DNA from: Calothrix sp. NIES-4105
GTDB lineage: Bacteria > Cyanobacteriota > Cyanobacteriia > Cyanobacteriales > Nostocaceae
Assembly (NCBI RefSeq): GCF_002368415.1
Contig: NZ_AP018290.1
Location: 7,803,717 to 7,867,716 of the forward strand
Length of the DNA stretch: 64,000 nucleotides
Direction: 5' to 3'
Shown piece after piece: positions 40,609-48,501 of the stretch. The stretch's first letter is position 1, and the number at the start of each line of letters is the position of its first letter. The notes below the pieces were generated by a model. That model was not told where the DNA came from, ran no database searches, and worked only from the letters and a program-made list of their open reading frames with translations. The position numbers were made by a program, and so were the translations under genes.

Positions 40609-42000
40609 ATGCCTTTCGCCACTACTGGAACTATTGCTGCCATCGCTACCGCTATTGTCCCGCAACAAGGTAGCGTGGGGATAGTACGCGCGTCAGGTTC
40701 CGAAGCTATAGATATTGCCAAAAAACTTTTTCATGCACCAGGTAAGCAAGTTTGGGAAAGTCACCGGATATTATACGGTTACATTCGTCATCCTCAAACC
40801 CAAGAATTAGTAGACGAAGTGCTGCTATTAATCATGACTTCCCCGCGTTCATACACCCGCGAGGATGTGGTGGAGTTTCACTGTCATGGAGGAATTATGG
40901 CAGTGCAGCAAGTGTTACAGTTGTGTTTAGAAGCAGGCGCCCGTCTGGCACAACCAGGAGAATTTACACTACGCGCGTTTTTAAATGGGCGCCTAGATTT
41001 AACGCAAGCTGAAGGTATAGCTGACTTAGTTGGCGCCAAATCTCCACAAGCAGCACAAAGCGCACTCGCTGGTATTACAGGCAAACTTGCTCAACCAATA
41101 AAAAAATTACGCGCTGATTGTTTGGATGTTTTAGCCGAAATCGAGGCACGTATCGATTTTGAAGACGATTTACCACCTTTAGACTATGAGTTTATCACTT
41201 CGGAACTCCAAAAAATAGAAAAGGAAATAAATCATATTCTTGCTACAGCCGATAAAGGCGAGTTACTGCGAACAGGTTTGAAAGTCGCAATTGTCGGGCG
41301 CCCAAATGTTGGAAAATCAAGTTTACTAAATGCATGGAGTCGTAGCGATAGGGCAATTGTCACCGATTTACCTGGAACCACGCGCGATGTTGTCGAATCA
41401 CAGTTAGTAGTAGGTGGTATACCTATACAAGTGTTAGATACTGCCGGAATAAGAGAGACAGAAGACACCGTAGAGAAAATAGGAGTAGAACGTTCGCGCA
41501 AAGCTGCCGAGTCTGCAGATTTGGTACTATTAACAATTGACGCATCACAGGGATGGACACCATTAGATGAAGAAATTTATTCTAACGTGAAGGGGCGCCC
41601 GTTAATTTTGGTTGTTAATAAAATCGATATTGTCGTAGAGACGCGATTAATCGCGTCTCTACAGCATTACCCAAACGAAATAAACCAAATCGTCAAAACA
41701 GCAGCAGCAAAAAATCAAGGAATAGACGCACTAGAAGCAGCGATATTAGAAAAAATCCAAACTGGGAAAATACAAGCAGCAGACTTAGATTTTGCCATCA
41801 ACCAACGTCAAGCAGCTGCACTGACACAAGCAAAGTCATGTTTAGAACAAGTACTAAACACTATCGAACAAGACTTACCCCTTGATTTTTGGAGCATCGA
41901 CTTACGTGGCGCCATTTATGCCCTAGGAGAAATTACAGGAGAAGAAGTCACAGAATCAGTATTAGATAAAATCTTCAGTAGGTTTTGTATTGGCAAGTAA
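40609..42000 (+). CDS. mnmE: tRNA-modification GTPase MnmE (TrmE)
   Basis: About 463 residues. With MnmG it installs the cmnm5 group on uridine 34 of some tRNAs. N-terminal folate-binding domain ([25 protein letters not shown]), helical domain, then the GTPase: G1 [13 protein letters not shown]2/G3 [12 protein letters not shown] and [11 protein letters not shown]4 NKID. The C-terminal CIGK supplies the conserved Cys. The frame is open 33 codons upstream, but only the ATG at 40609 gives the normal family start, and the upstream part lies in a repeat. Just after NKID the DNA is a perfect 28-bp palindrome coding [10 protein letters not shown] without shifting the frame. Confidence 0.95.
   Translation: MPFATTGTIAAIATAIVPQQGSVGIVRASGSEAIDIAKKLFHAPGKQVWESHRILYGYIRHPQTQELVDEVLLLIMTSPRSYTREDVVEFHCHGGIMAVQQVLQLCLEAGARLAQPGEFTLRAFLNGRLDLTQAEGIADLVGAKSPQAAQSALAGITGKLAQPIKKLRADCLDVLAEIEARIDFEDDLPPLDYEFITSELQKIEKEINHILATADKGELLRTGLKVAIVGRPNVGKSSLLNAWSRSDRAIVTDLPGTTRDVVESQLVVGGIPIQVLDTAGIRETEDTVEKIGVERSRKAAESADLVLLTIDASQGWTPLDEEIYSNVKGRPLILVVNKIDIVVETRLIASLQHYPNEINQIVKTAAAKNQGIDALEAAILEKIQTGKIQAADLDFAINQRQAAALTQAKSCLEQVLNTIEQDLPLDFWSIDLRGAIYALGEITGEEVTESVLDKIFSRFCIGK
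41635..41662. repeat. Perfect 28-bp palindrome inside the mnmE coding sequence
   Basis: GTAGAGACGCGATT joined to its exact reverse complement AATCGCGTCTCTAC. The same palindrome, less perfect, is intergenic at 10798-10826, 11715-11740 and 47696-47722. Here it codes VETRLIASL in the loop after the G4 NKID motif. Length compared with relatives I recall appears unchanged, so it may have overwritten rather than lengthened the gene. Confidence 0.85.
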
Positions 42001-42132
42001 AAGTTCGCTTCGTAAATAAAATCCCCGGAATTGTCTGATTACTAAAAATCTATCTTTATGAGGAAGACAAATAACAGTGATTTTGTTAAGAATATATACG
42101 ACTAAAATGAAAGCACGTTGTTGATTTTGAAT

Positions 42133-42528
42133 ATGAAAGTTAGTTCTGCGTATACAAGGTTGCTTGTCTCGGATTTGGAAGCTTGTTTTCTCTTTTATAA
42201 AGACATCATGGAATTTGATGTTAAACAAGAAGACTTAGAAGATGGATATGCTGAATTTCTAGTTGGAAATATGCGTCTTAGTTTATTTCGTCGGCAAGAA
42301 ATGGCACGAATAATTCATAATGTAAATAAACCAGACCGTGCAGAATGTCAAGACAAAGTAGCTTTAATATTGACAGTGCATGATGTGGAAGAAGAATATG
42401 ATAAGTTGAGACATAAAGGAATTGAATTTACCGTGGCGCCAATGAATAATCCCCACTACGGCATCAAAACAGCTTACTTGCGTGACCCAGATGAAAATTT
42501 GATTGGACTATTTCAAATGTTAGTTTAG
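42133..42528 (+). CDS. VOC-superfamily (glyoxalase/bleomycin-resistance-like) protein
   Basis: About 131 residues. Two beta-alpha-beta-beta modules: TRLLVSDLEACFLFYKDIME with EFLVGNMRLSLFRRQEM, and VALILTVHDVEEEYDKLRHK with TAYLRDPDENLIGLFQML, the second ending in the usual DPDGN-like turn and metal Glu position. Metal ligands (His/Glu) are not all obvious, and the substrate is unknown. The frame is open from TTG at 42118; the ATG at 42133 (MKVSSAYTRLLVSD) is the usual beginning. Confidence 0.88.
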   Translation: MKVSSAYTRLLVSDLEACFLFYKDIMEFDVKQEDLEDGYAEFLVGNMRLSLFRRQEMARIIHNVNKPDRAECQDKVALILTVHDVEEEYDKLRHKGIEFTVAPMNNPHYGIKTAYLRDPDENLIGLFQMLV

Positions 42529-42650
42529 ATCAACTTACGAAAAACTCAGATAAAAATATCGATATGCACAAACATTAACAGTTACCGGTTGGGTGGAGGA
42601 ACGTAACCCAACTTATAACTTCTTACGCGCTTGAGTAGTACCATTAACAG

Positions 42651-42713
42651 TAGGGTGTGTGGCGCCACAAAAAATTTTGTACTTTGATTAGGGACTTGTA
42701 GCGCCACGCACCA
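42651..42713. repeat. GGTGYGTGGCGCCACA inverted-repeat unit, copy 2 (opposite orientation)
   Basis: TAGGGTGTGTGGCGCCACAA at 42651 and ACTTGTAGCGCCACGCACCA at 42694-42713. It corresponds to the reverse complement of 40505-40566, with one GGCGCC changed to AGCGCC. Confidence 0.65.
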
Positions 42714-42778
42714 TTCTTGACATATAATTTTTAGTAGTATACATATCAAGAACATTATTAATTTAATAGAAATTATTT

Positions 42779-42820
42779 ATGTCAGCTAAAGATATCTTTC
42801 ATGATGTCGTTGTCAGATAA
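42779..42820 (+). pseudogene. xisH: xisH N-terminal remnant
   Basis: ATG then SAKDIFHDVVVR and a TAA stop: 13 residues matching the start of XisH (MSAKDVFHDVV...), one of the fdxN-element excision control proteins that are multicopy in filamentous cyanobacteria. Nothing of the rest of xisH or its usual partner xisI is recognisable downstream. It is a broken relic. Confidence 0.7.
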
Positions 42821-42973
42821 GCAAATTTTAACAAATATCTAAATATAAGAATTACAGAAATTTGCGTGAGTAACCTTTTTGGAATATTTAACCATACTGT
42901 CACCATGAAATTAGTTTCTACAGATAAATGCGAATTCTCCATTGCTTTTAATAAAGATAATGCTATTAACGCC
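42821..42973. other. Intergenic stretch with a short unassigned frame
   Basis: A 38-codon frame starts at 42905 (KLVSTDKCEFSIAFNKDNAI) and runs into the opposite-strand antitoxin. I do not recognise it and it may be a remnant of a lost gene next to xisH. Confidence 0.35.
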
Positions 42974-43189
42974 CTAGAAATTCTTTTCCATCAGGCGCCC
43001 AGAAAATTGTTTTGCTAAGTCTTGCCTTAAGCATTGACCGATATAGAACTTGAGCAAAGCTTCTACAGACATATCCTTAACCGCAGCAATCTTCTGAAGT
43101 GATTGTAGAGTATCAGTTGGTATTTTGATCGAGACTGTTTCTGTTGGACGAGGATGGAAATTTAATTGAACTTCTTCAGGATTCTTCAT
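42974..43189 (-). CDS. BrnA-like antitoxin (CopG/ribbon-helix-helix type)
   Basis: A 71-residue protein. The core TETVSIKIPTDTLQSLQKIA with a following helix, and MSVEALLKFYIGQCLRQDLA, fits a ribbon-helix-helix DNA-binding antitoxin with a BrnA-like C-terminus. It overlaps the 3' end of a frame-shifted brnT by 14 bases. It probably still represses its own promoter if that remains active, but its toxin is dead. Confidence 0.75.
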   Translation of the reverse strand: MKNPEEVQLNFHPRPTETVSIKIPTDTLQSLQKIAAVKDMSVEALLKFYIGQCLRQDLAKQFSGRLMEKNF

Positions 43190-43471
43190 ATAACTTTCTT
43201 TCTGTGCGAGTAGCTGGACGTGCCGATATTATACGTGTTCTTTGACTGCGTTCGACATAGACTACTAATAACAAACGTTCAGTAAGCGAATACCCAATGA
43301 TAAAATCACGCTGTTCGTTGGAGAGCGGAAGCATCACCTGTTTGGTAGAAAGGGTCAAGAAAAACTTCTCCAGCTTCTTCAAATGTAACACCATGCTTAT
43401 CTATATTGCTTTGTGCCTTGGGGAGCATCCCATTCAAATTCAATACCTTGCAGCCTATATACAAACTCCAT
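43176..43471 (-). pseudogene. brnT: BrnT-type toxin gene broken by two frameshifts
   Basis: Starting at the ATG at 43471 the first frame reads GIEFEWDAPQGT. After a one-base shift it continues SNIDKHGVTFEEAGEVFLDP followed by FYQTGDAS. After a second shift it continues SNEQRDFIIGYSLTERLLLV and SQRTRIISARPATRTERKLY. Joined, these three blocks form a full BrnT ribonuclease toxin (FEWD..K...N..KHGVSFEEA...RIISAR.AT..ER). Only the last block is an open frame (43176-43394), so an annotator might call a 72-residue gene; it is the tail of a pseudogene. The antitoxin downstream is intact. Confidence 0.85.
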
Positions 43472-43565
43472 TTTACCTAACTTTCTTATGCTTATTAAAC
43501 ATGCTATAATATGAAACGCTAGTTGATCAAATACAAATAAGACAAACAATTAAAAAGTTAAATTT

Positions 43566-43772
43566 ATGAAACAGGCATTTACAGCAAGTGTATGGCAAGA
43601 GGATAATTGGTTTGTAGCACAATGCTTGGAAGTTGATATTGCAAGTCAAGGGGAAACCGAAGCTGAGGCTTTAAAGAATCTAAGCGAAGCGTTGTCACTA
43701 CATTTTGAGCCACCAGTAGCTACAATAGTACCCCAAATTAAGACTTTCGAGGTAGAAATAGGTGCCGCTTAA
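43566..43772 (+). CDS. hicB: HicB-family antitoxin
   Basis: A 68-residue HicB: ASVWQEDNWFVAQCLEVDIA and SQGETEAEALKNLSEALSLH form the partial RNase H-like fold typical of the family. No separate DNA-binding domain is visible. The next gene is a truncated HicA, whose GTG start overlaps by 11 bases. The pair therefore consists of an intact antitoxin and a damaged toxin. Confidence 0.9.
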   Translation: MKQAFTASVWQEDNWFVAQCLEVDIASQGETEAEALKNLSEALSLHFEPPVATIVPQIKTFEVEIGAA

Positions 43773-43887
43773 ACCTCTGCCTTTTCGTGAAGTAAAACGT
43801 AAGTTAGAAGCTGCTGGTTTTGAGGTCGCTAGCCAGAAAGGTAGTCATGTGAAATTTGCGAAAGACAATCTTTGCAGGTTGATATGA
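43762..43887 (+). pseudogene. hicA: Truncated HicA toxin
   Basis: From the GTG at 43762: PLKPLPFREVKRKLEAAGFE, VASQKGSHVKFAK and then DNLCRLI with a stop, 41 residues. HicA is usually about 70-75 residues; the dsRBD-like fold with the catalytic His in GSHVKF is present, but the last third is missing. The DNA just after KFAK can be read in another frame as RQSLQVDMN, resembling the normal HicA C-terminus, so an internal deletion of about 60-75 bases that also shifted the frame is likely. Confidence 0.78.
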
Positions 43888-44378
43888 ACATCAATGACAT
43901 CCAATTCCCAGAATTTGAGTTTGCCGGAATAGATGCGGAAATCAAAAAGCAGCAAGGATATTATAAAAGAAAAGAAACTAGAAATCATTGTTGTTCGGAT
44001 GAAAGTTATGAAGTAGAAGTAGATAGTTATGGTGATGTTTATGATATAGACTTGCGCGAAACAGCAGAGTTAATTAAACAAAAGATTGATGAACAGGTTA
44101 AGAAAAACCAGAATCTTCTAGAAAGAGTGATTGATAAACAAGTTTCAGGAGATTTTAAAAGTGCAGAGCAACAAATTAACGATTATATCAAAAAGTTTCA
44201 GCATGAGTTTGACTGTTTGCTAAAAGAACGAGAAACTAGAGAATCTGAAAAAATGGAGATTCGTGCAACTCTTGAAGCTGAGAAAGTTAAGTTAAATGAG
44301 TTTTTAAATGAGTTGGCGCCTGTCCGCGCGTCTTTAAATAACTGGAAACCTCAGCAAATCCCGATAATGCTTGGTTAA
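43884..44378 (+). CDS. Coiled-coil hypothetical protein
   Basis: About 164 residues, MNINDIQFPEFEFAGIDAEI at the start, a Cys-Cys pair (NHCCSDESYEVEVDSYGDVY), then a long charged coiled coil (about 60-145) and a short tail ending QQIPIMLG. No family recognised. ATG at 43884 overlaps the hicA remnant's stop by a few bases, so it may be translated in the same operon. Its composition (Lys/Glu-rich, single coil) does not point to a function. Confidence 0.55.
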   Translation: MNINDIQFPEFEFAGIDAEIKKQQGYYKRKETRNHCCSDESYEVEVDSYGDVYDIDLRETAELIKQKIDEQVKKNQNLLERVIDKQVSGDFKSAEQQINDYIKKFQHEFDCLLKERETRESEKMEIRATLEAEKVKLNEFLNELAPVRASLNNWKPQQIPIMLG

Positions 44379-44658
44379 TAATTTTAAGATTTGAAAAACT
44401 TTTTTCTCTGTGTCAAGAGTGTCTCTGTGGTAAAAAAAACGCGCATTGCACATCTGAGGACAGATGTTCCACAAGCTATCAAAATAATTGAGGTTGGATG
44501 CCTGAAGTTTTTGCGGGAAACCATACAATGATGTTGGGTTTTGCGACAGCGGAGCCAACCTACGATTGTTATTATTTATATATAGAGTGTATTAAATTGT
44601 TTTGATTCCCCCTTGATAAGTGGGGGACAAAAGTGCTTTAAAGCCCCCCCTTATTAAG
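44379..44658. repeat. Intergenic repeat block including copy 2 of the CTCTGTGGTAAAAA repeat
   Basis: 44400-44475 matches 13442-13521 in order (TTCTCTGTG, CTCTGTGGTAAAAA, GCACATCTGAGGACAGATGT). A GGTTGG...CCAACC inverted pair follows at 44490-44565, and a CCCCCTTATTAAG target lies at 44646-44658. Confidence 0.6.
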
Positions 44659-44892
44659 CCTACGGTGTACACACAAGTCTAAAAAAGATGGCAGGGGATG
44701 CTTTGGGTGCAACGGAAAGGTATGGAGGGGAGGAGGAATAAGGAGAAATATGGGGCTTAATTGATTCTTTATTGACGCAAATATGCTTCAGAATAGTTTC
44801 TCAATTTCCCCCACTTCTCCCGTTTCCAACCTCCCCCTGCTCAAGAGCTCAAGAAGCCCCCGATGCCAAAAAGTTATGTGTACACGACAGCC
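44659..44892. mobile_element. MITE B (copy 2): CTACGGTGTACACA ends, TTATTAAG duplication
   Basis: A 234-bp element. Left end CCTACGGTGTACACACAAGT; right end (reverse complement) GGCTGTCGTGTACACATAAC. Direct repeats TTATTAAG at 44651-44658 and 44893-44900. The flanks are again a CCCCCC-TTAWTAAG palindrome, as for copy 1 at 5263-5453. The interior is unlike that of copy 1, so only the ends are shared. No protein is encoded. Confidence 0.72.
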
Positions 44893-44920
44893 TTATTAAG
44901 CAGGGCTGGAGGGGATTAGG

Positions 44921-45400
44921 TTAAGGTAAATTTTGAAACATAGTATCAACGATTTGCTTGGCTTTGACATCTAATGTATTCCAATCTACTTCTCCTTGCT
45001 CATCGATTAAACTAGTATCTATATATACTGGTTCAGATGACGGATAATTCTGGAAACATACTTGGTAGCATAGTTCCCATAAATCGATTTCTTCGCGCTG
45101 CTCTTGACGCTGTAGACACAGATGATATCCTGGATGGGGCATTGGTAGTTTCGCGAGGGTCTGCTTGATATCGTCTGTTCGTTCCGGGGTGGCTGTTTCG
45201 AGTTCCTCGACTAAGGAAGTCACCATTGCTTTGGTTTCTTCGCTGGTACCTGGCGCCCAAACGAGTACATCTTGGTATGTTCCTTTCCAATTCGATACGT
45301 CAAGCTGTTTGCGGATATTATCGATCAGACGGATAAATGCTGGCTGCATCAGGGTTTCTGCTTGCTGCCATACGTTGGAGTCGGTTATCTTAGGCGGCAT
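44921..45400 (-). CDS. Conserved hypothetical protein, cyanobacterial
   Basis: A 159-residue soluble protein: MPPKITDSNVWQQAETLMQP, LDVSNWKGTYQDVLVWAPG, LPMPHPGYHLCLQRQEQREE and IDLWELCYQVCFQNYPSSEP. I recall similar proteins as unnamed cyanobacterial hypotheticals. No catalytic motif is evident; a helical N-terminal half is followed by a mixed C-terminal half. It lies divergent to the Ser/Thr kinase with about 180 bp between them. Confidence 0.75.
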   Translation of the reverse strand: MPPKITDSNVWQQAETLMQPAFIRLIDNIRKQLDVSNWKGTYQDVLVWAPGTSEETKAMVTSLVEELETATPERTDDIKQTLAKLPMPHPGYHLCLQRQEQREEIDLWELCYQVCFQNYPSSEPVYIDTSLIDEQGEVDWNTLDVKAKQIVDTMFQNLP

Positions 45401-45578
45401 AAGTGATATTTGATATATTCTGTTCTTAAAAATTAAAAAACTATGTTAGAAAAAATATCTACAAGAAAGTTTGGTTTTTGGGAAAATCTTTTCTTAAGAT
45501 AGCGGATTTTGCTGTTGAGGATTTGGAGATATTTATTACCACCTGTTTGAGTCGGGTGTCAACAAGCTTGGAGGATAT

Positions 45579-47600
45579 ATGATTGGCAAGCTACTAGACT
45601 ATCGTTATAAAGTTATCAGAGTTCTTGCCACGGGCGGTTTTGGTGAAACTTACATTGCTGAGGACACCAAGCGACCTGGCAACCCCATCTGTGTAGTCAA
45701 GCATCTTAAACCTGCTTCTAGTAATGATTCTAAGATGTTTGATACTGCCAAACGCTTGTTTCAAAGCGAGGCAGAAACTTTGGAAAAACTGGGGAGTCAT
45801 AACCAAATTCCTCGGCTTTTGGCTTATTTTGTTGATAATCAAGAATTTTATTTAGTACAAGAATTTATTGAAGGTCATACACTTAGTGAAGAACTCGTTC
45901 CGGGAGAAACGCTTTGCGAAGGTCAGGTTGTTCAACTTTTAGATGAAGTCCTTAGCATTCTCGAATTTGTCCATACTCAGGGAGTTATTCACCGCGATAT
46001 TAAGCCTGATAATATTATCCGGCGCCGTGGTGACAATAAGCTAGTATTAGTAGATTTCGGCGCCGTCAAACAGTTACGCGCTACTGCCTATACTCGCACT
46101 ATTGGTTTACAGCATTCCGCTACGGTCGCAATTGGCACACCTGGTTACATGCCTACTGAACAAGGGCAAGGTAAACCTCGTCCTAACAGTGATATTTACG
46201 CCCTTGGTATTATTGCTATTCAAGCTCTAACTGGTGTAGCGCCAGTAGATTTACAAGAAGACCCCAACACCGGCGAAATTCTTTGGCAAAATACTTCTAT
46301 CAGTCCACAGTTAGGCGTCATCTTAAATAAGATGATTCGCTATCACTTTAAAGACAGATTCCAAAATGCTACCGAAGCTCTACAAACTTTACGTGCATTT
46401 GTACCAGTATCTTCTGTAGAGCAAGAATTTCATAAACCACAACAGTACCCAATTGTCAAATATTCTTCGCTTCAGTCTCGACAGCAAACAATTGCTGTGG
46501 CGCCTGGAAATAGAGGCGGATCACCTGAAAATGTAAAAGCTATAAGTAAAGGAGCAACTGGGCCTGACATATTACAGTTGTTTATTTTGGCATTGCTTGC
46601 TGGTGGTGCAGCATACGCGGCGCCAGGAGTTGTGAAAAATTTCCAAAGCCTCAGCGCTAATTGGACAAAAGGTAATACCCTAGCTGCACAAACCTGTATG
46701 GCGATAACAAGCAATACAGCTAATATTCGTTCCGAACCTGCGGCTATATCCGACGATACAATTTTAGAAACCGTCAGCGAACGTACTGCCCTAGAAGTCA
46801 CTGGTACACGCACAAAACGTGGATGGGTACAGGTACGATTAGATACAGGTAAGGTCGCATGGGTTAACTCGGATGTTATTGGTAATAATTCCCAATGGGC
46901 AAATTGTCTACGTGATAAGGGTGTTGCCACAAAAATTATTAACGATACTAATACTATTGCCGTGCGTCAGTCACCGAAACCGAAAAGCGTATTTGATTGG
47001 TTGACCTCAAATAACAGTGATTCTGAGCAAACTCAAGATAAAAATATACAAAGTGATATAAATAAAAATACAGACGAAAATAAATTTTCCTCAAAAACCA
47101 CTAATGAAACAACAGAGCACGAAGATGGCGAAGTAATAGAGCAAGCGCGCTCCAAGTATGACTCTGGTGACTTACAAGGAGCAATTGATTTATTAAAATC
47201 GATACCTGCAGGAATTGAGGAGACAGGTAAAATGATTTCTCAATGGCAGCAAGACTGGTCAAAAGCCGAGTCACTATTTAGAGATGTTGATGAAGCTGCA
47301 AAAGCAGGAAATTGGGATAAAGTAACCTCTTATCAGAAGCACCCTGAAAAACTGCCTAACATTCAGTACTGGCGTGACAAAATCAATCCACTCTTGCAGC
47401 AAGCCGCTGATAATATTTCTACTAGTGCTAAAAATTTATCAAAGCAGCAACAGCCTAATCTTGGCAAACCTGCTAAAGCTGAGACAAAGAAGCCACAGAA
47501 ACAAGAAAACCTCACTCTCGAAGAAAACCTACAACAATTTTTCTTTGGAAGTCCAGAACCAACACCAACTCCTAAATCTAAAAAAGCTCCATCAAATTAA
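45579..47600 (+). CDS. Membrane Ser/Thr protein kinase with extracytoplasmic SH3 domain
   Basis: A 673-residue PknB/Hanks-type kinase. Kinase domain about residues 8-275: ATGGFGETYIAED (P-loop), VVKH (Lys), GVIHRDIKPDNIIRRRGDNK (HRD), VDFGAVKQL (DFG) and GTPGYMPTEQ (activation segment). One membrane helix (about 328-350, LQLFILALLAGGAAYAAPGV) is followed by an SH3b domain (about 370-440, ITSNTANIRSEPA, GWVQVRLDTGKVAWVNSDVI) and a helical C-terminal region (about 520-640). TGGAGGATAT just ahead of ATG is a good ribosome site. Such kinases probably sense wall or envelope state. The C-terminal tail is rich in Lys/Gln/Pro. Confidence 0.93.
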   Translation: MIGKLLDYRYKVIRVLATGGFGETYIAEDTKRPGNPICVVKHLKPASSNDSKMFDTAKRLFQSEAETLEKLGSHNQIPRLLAYFVDNQEFYLVQEFIEGHTLSEELVPGETLCEGQVVQLLDEVLSILEFVHTQGVIHRDIKPDNIIRRRGDNKLVLVDFGAVKQLRATAYTRTIGLQHSATVAIGTPGYMPTEQGQGKPRPNSDIYALGIIAIQALTGVAPVDLQEDPNTGEILWQNTSISPQLGVILNKMIRYHFKDRFQNATEALQTLRAFVPVSSVEQEFHKPQQYPIVKYSSLQSRQQTIAVAPGNRGGSPENVKAISKGATGPDILQLFILALLAGGAAYAAPGVVKNFQSLSANWTKGNTLAAQTCMAITSNTANIRSEPAAISDDTILETVSERTALEVTGTRTKRGWVQVRLDTGKVAWVNSDVIGNNSQWANCLRDKGVATKIINDTNTIAVRQSPKPKSVFDWLTSNNSDSEQTQDKNIQSDINKNTDENKFSSKTTNETTEHEDGEVIEQARSKYDSGDLQGAIDLLKSIPAGIEETGKMISQWQQDWSKAESLFRDVDEAAKAGNWDKVTSYQKHPEKLPNIQYWRDKINPLLQQAADNISTSAKNLSKQQQPNLGKPAKAETKKPQKQENLTLEENLQQFFFGSPEPTPTPKSKKAPSN

Positions 47601-47635
47601 CTATAAGCCTATGTTATGTGGAGACTTGATTATAG

Positions 47636-47722
47636 GGAGACGTGAATGGAGACGTGAATGGAGACGTGAATGGAGACGTGAATGGAGACGTGAATGGAGA
47701 CGTGATAAATCACGTCTCTACA
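47636..47722. repeat. Tandem GGAGACGTGAAT repeats ending in a GAGACGTGAT palindrome
   Basis: Five perfect 12-base units GGAGACGTGAAT (47636-47695), then a sixth, GGAGACGTGATA, directly followed by AATCACGTCTCTAC (to 47722). The last unit and its complement form the dispersed palindrome; the five upstream units look like amplification of one arm. It lies between two convergent genes. Confidence 0.85.
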
Positions 47723-47725
47723 AAA

Positions 47726-48373
47726 TTAATACTTCTGTGGAGTTATAGGGGAAGGCGCCGTCGTTGGTGGCGGCAGTACAGGGGTTTGCCCAGGAACACT
47801 AAATTGTTGAGTTGATTGTGGAGATGGCGCCACGTTTGTTTGAGTTGCTGGACGTAAAAGACTAGCTTCGTAAAAGTAAACGCGGTCACAATATCGGTTG
47901 CCACTTGTACAAACAGCCTCTATCGAAACATTACTAACATTACTAACATCCAATGACAGCGTATTTTGCTGCGAAGTAGAGACAGTTCTTGCTTCTGCTG
48001 GTCTGCCATCTAAATACACTCTTACTTCCGCATTCGGACTGGAACTATCACTATCACGCATCCCAAACCCTAAATTCAAAGTTTGAAAAATTGGCTGCTT
48101 ACTGCTATTGGGTCTAATTCTACATGTTAGTGTAGCCGAACGTGAGCCAGGACCCAAAAAGAATCGACTCGTATATACTGCCCTTCCGATTGCAATATCT
48201 GTATTCTCTTCGCGCGCGCTACCGAGTCCGCTAGAAACGCATCTTGACCTAAGTAATTCTACCGGACGTGGTGAGCGTTGTGCCTGAACAATATTTTCAC
48301 CGATCAAAACCGAACAACCAAGCGTGCTAGTAATTAAACAAGCAATCAAGCTAATTTTGTAAGTTTTTCGCAT
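47726..48373 (-). CDS. Secreted protein, last gene of the envelope cluster
   Basis: About 215 residues. Signal peptide (LIACLITSTLGCSVLIGENI, cleavage probably after VQA), then a jelly-roll-like domain (GRAVYTSRFFLGPGSRSATL, FGMRDSDSSSPNAEVRVYLD, SIEAVCTSGNRYCDRVYFYE) resembling NPCBM-type carbohydrate-binding beta-sandwiches, with Cys pairs that could form disulfides. The tail is Pro/Gln/Thr-rich. The ATG at 48373 is preferred over the TTG at 48382. Family assignment is tentative; secretion is well supported. Confidence 0.75.
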   Translation of the reverse strand: MRKTYKISLIACLITSTLGCSVLIGENIVQAQRSPRPVELLRSRCVSSGLGSAREENTDIAIGRAVYTSRFFLGPGSRSATLTCRIRPNSSKQPIFQTLNLGFGMRDSDSSSPNAEVRVYLDGRPAEARTVSTSQQNTLSLDVSNVSNVSIEAVCTSGNRYCDRVYFYEASLLRPATQTNVAPSPQSTQQFSVPGQTPVLPPPTTAPSPITPQKY

Positions 48374-48501
48374 AAATATCAATAATTAATCTATCGGCGA
48401 TAGGTAAAAACCACCAACATCATACAGTAGAGTGCTGAGTAGAAAGTGCGCTCGTGCTGAGTAGTATTTCCTGACTCTAACTCAGCACTCATCACTTTAC
48501 A

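Noticed and set aside
41635-41662. Reading the mnmE palindrome as a regulatory operator
   Set aside because: It lies mid-gene, and family copies lie at random intergenic places without a common promoter context; a mobile repeat is simpler.
47636-47722. A CRISPR-like array of 12-bp units
   Set aside because: Units are directly adjacent without spacers and far too short.
47374-47748. A plus-strand frame ending in repeated Arg-Arg-Glu-Trp
   Set aside because: It is a shifted reading of the kinase C-terminus running into the 12-bp tandem repeat; not a gene.
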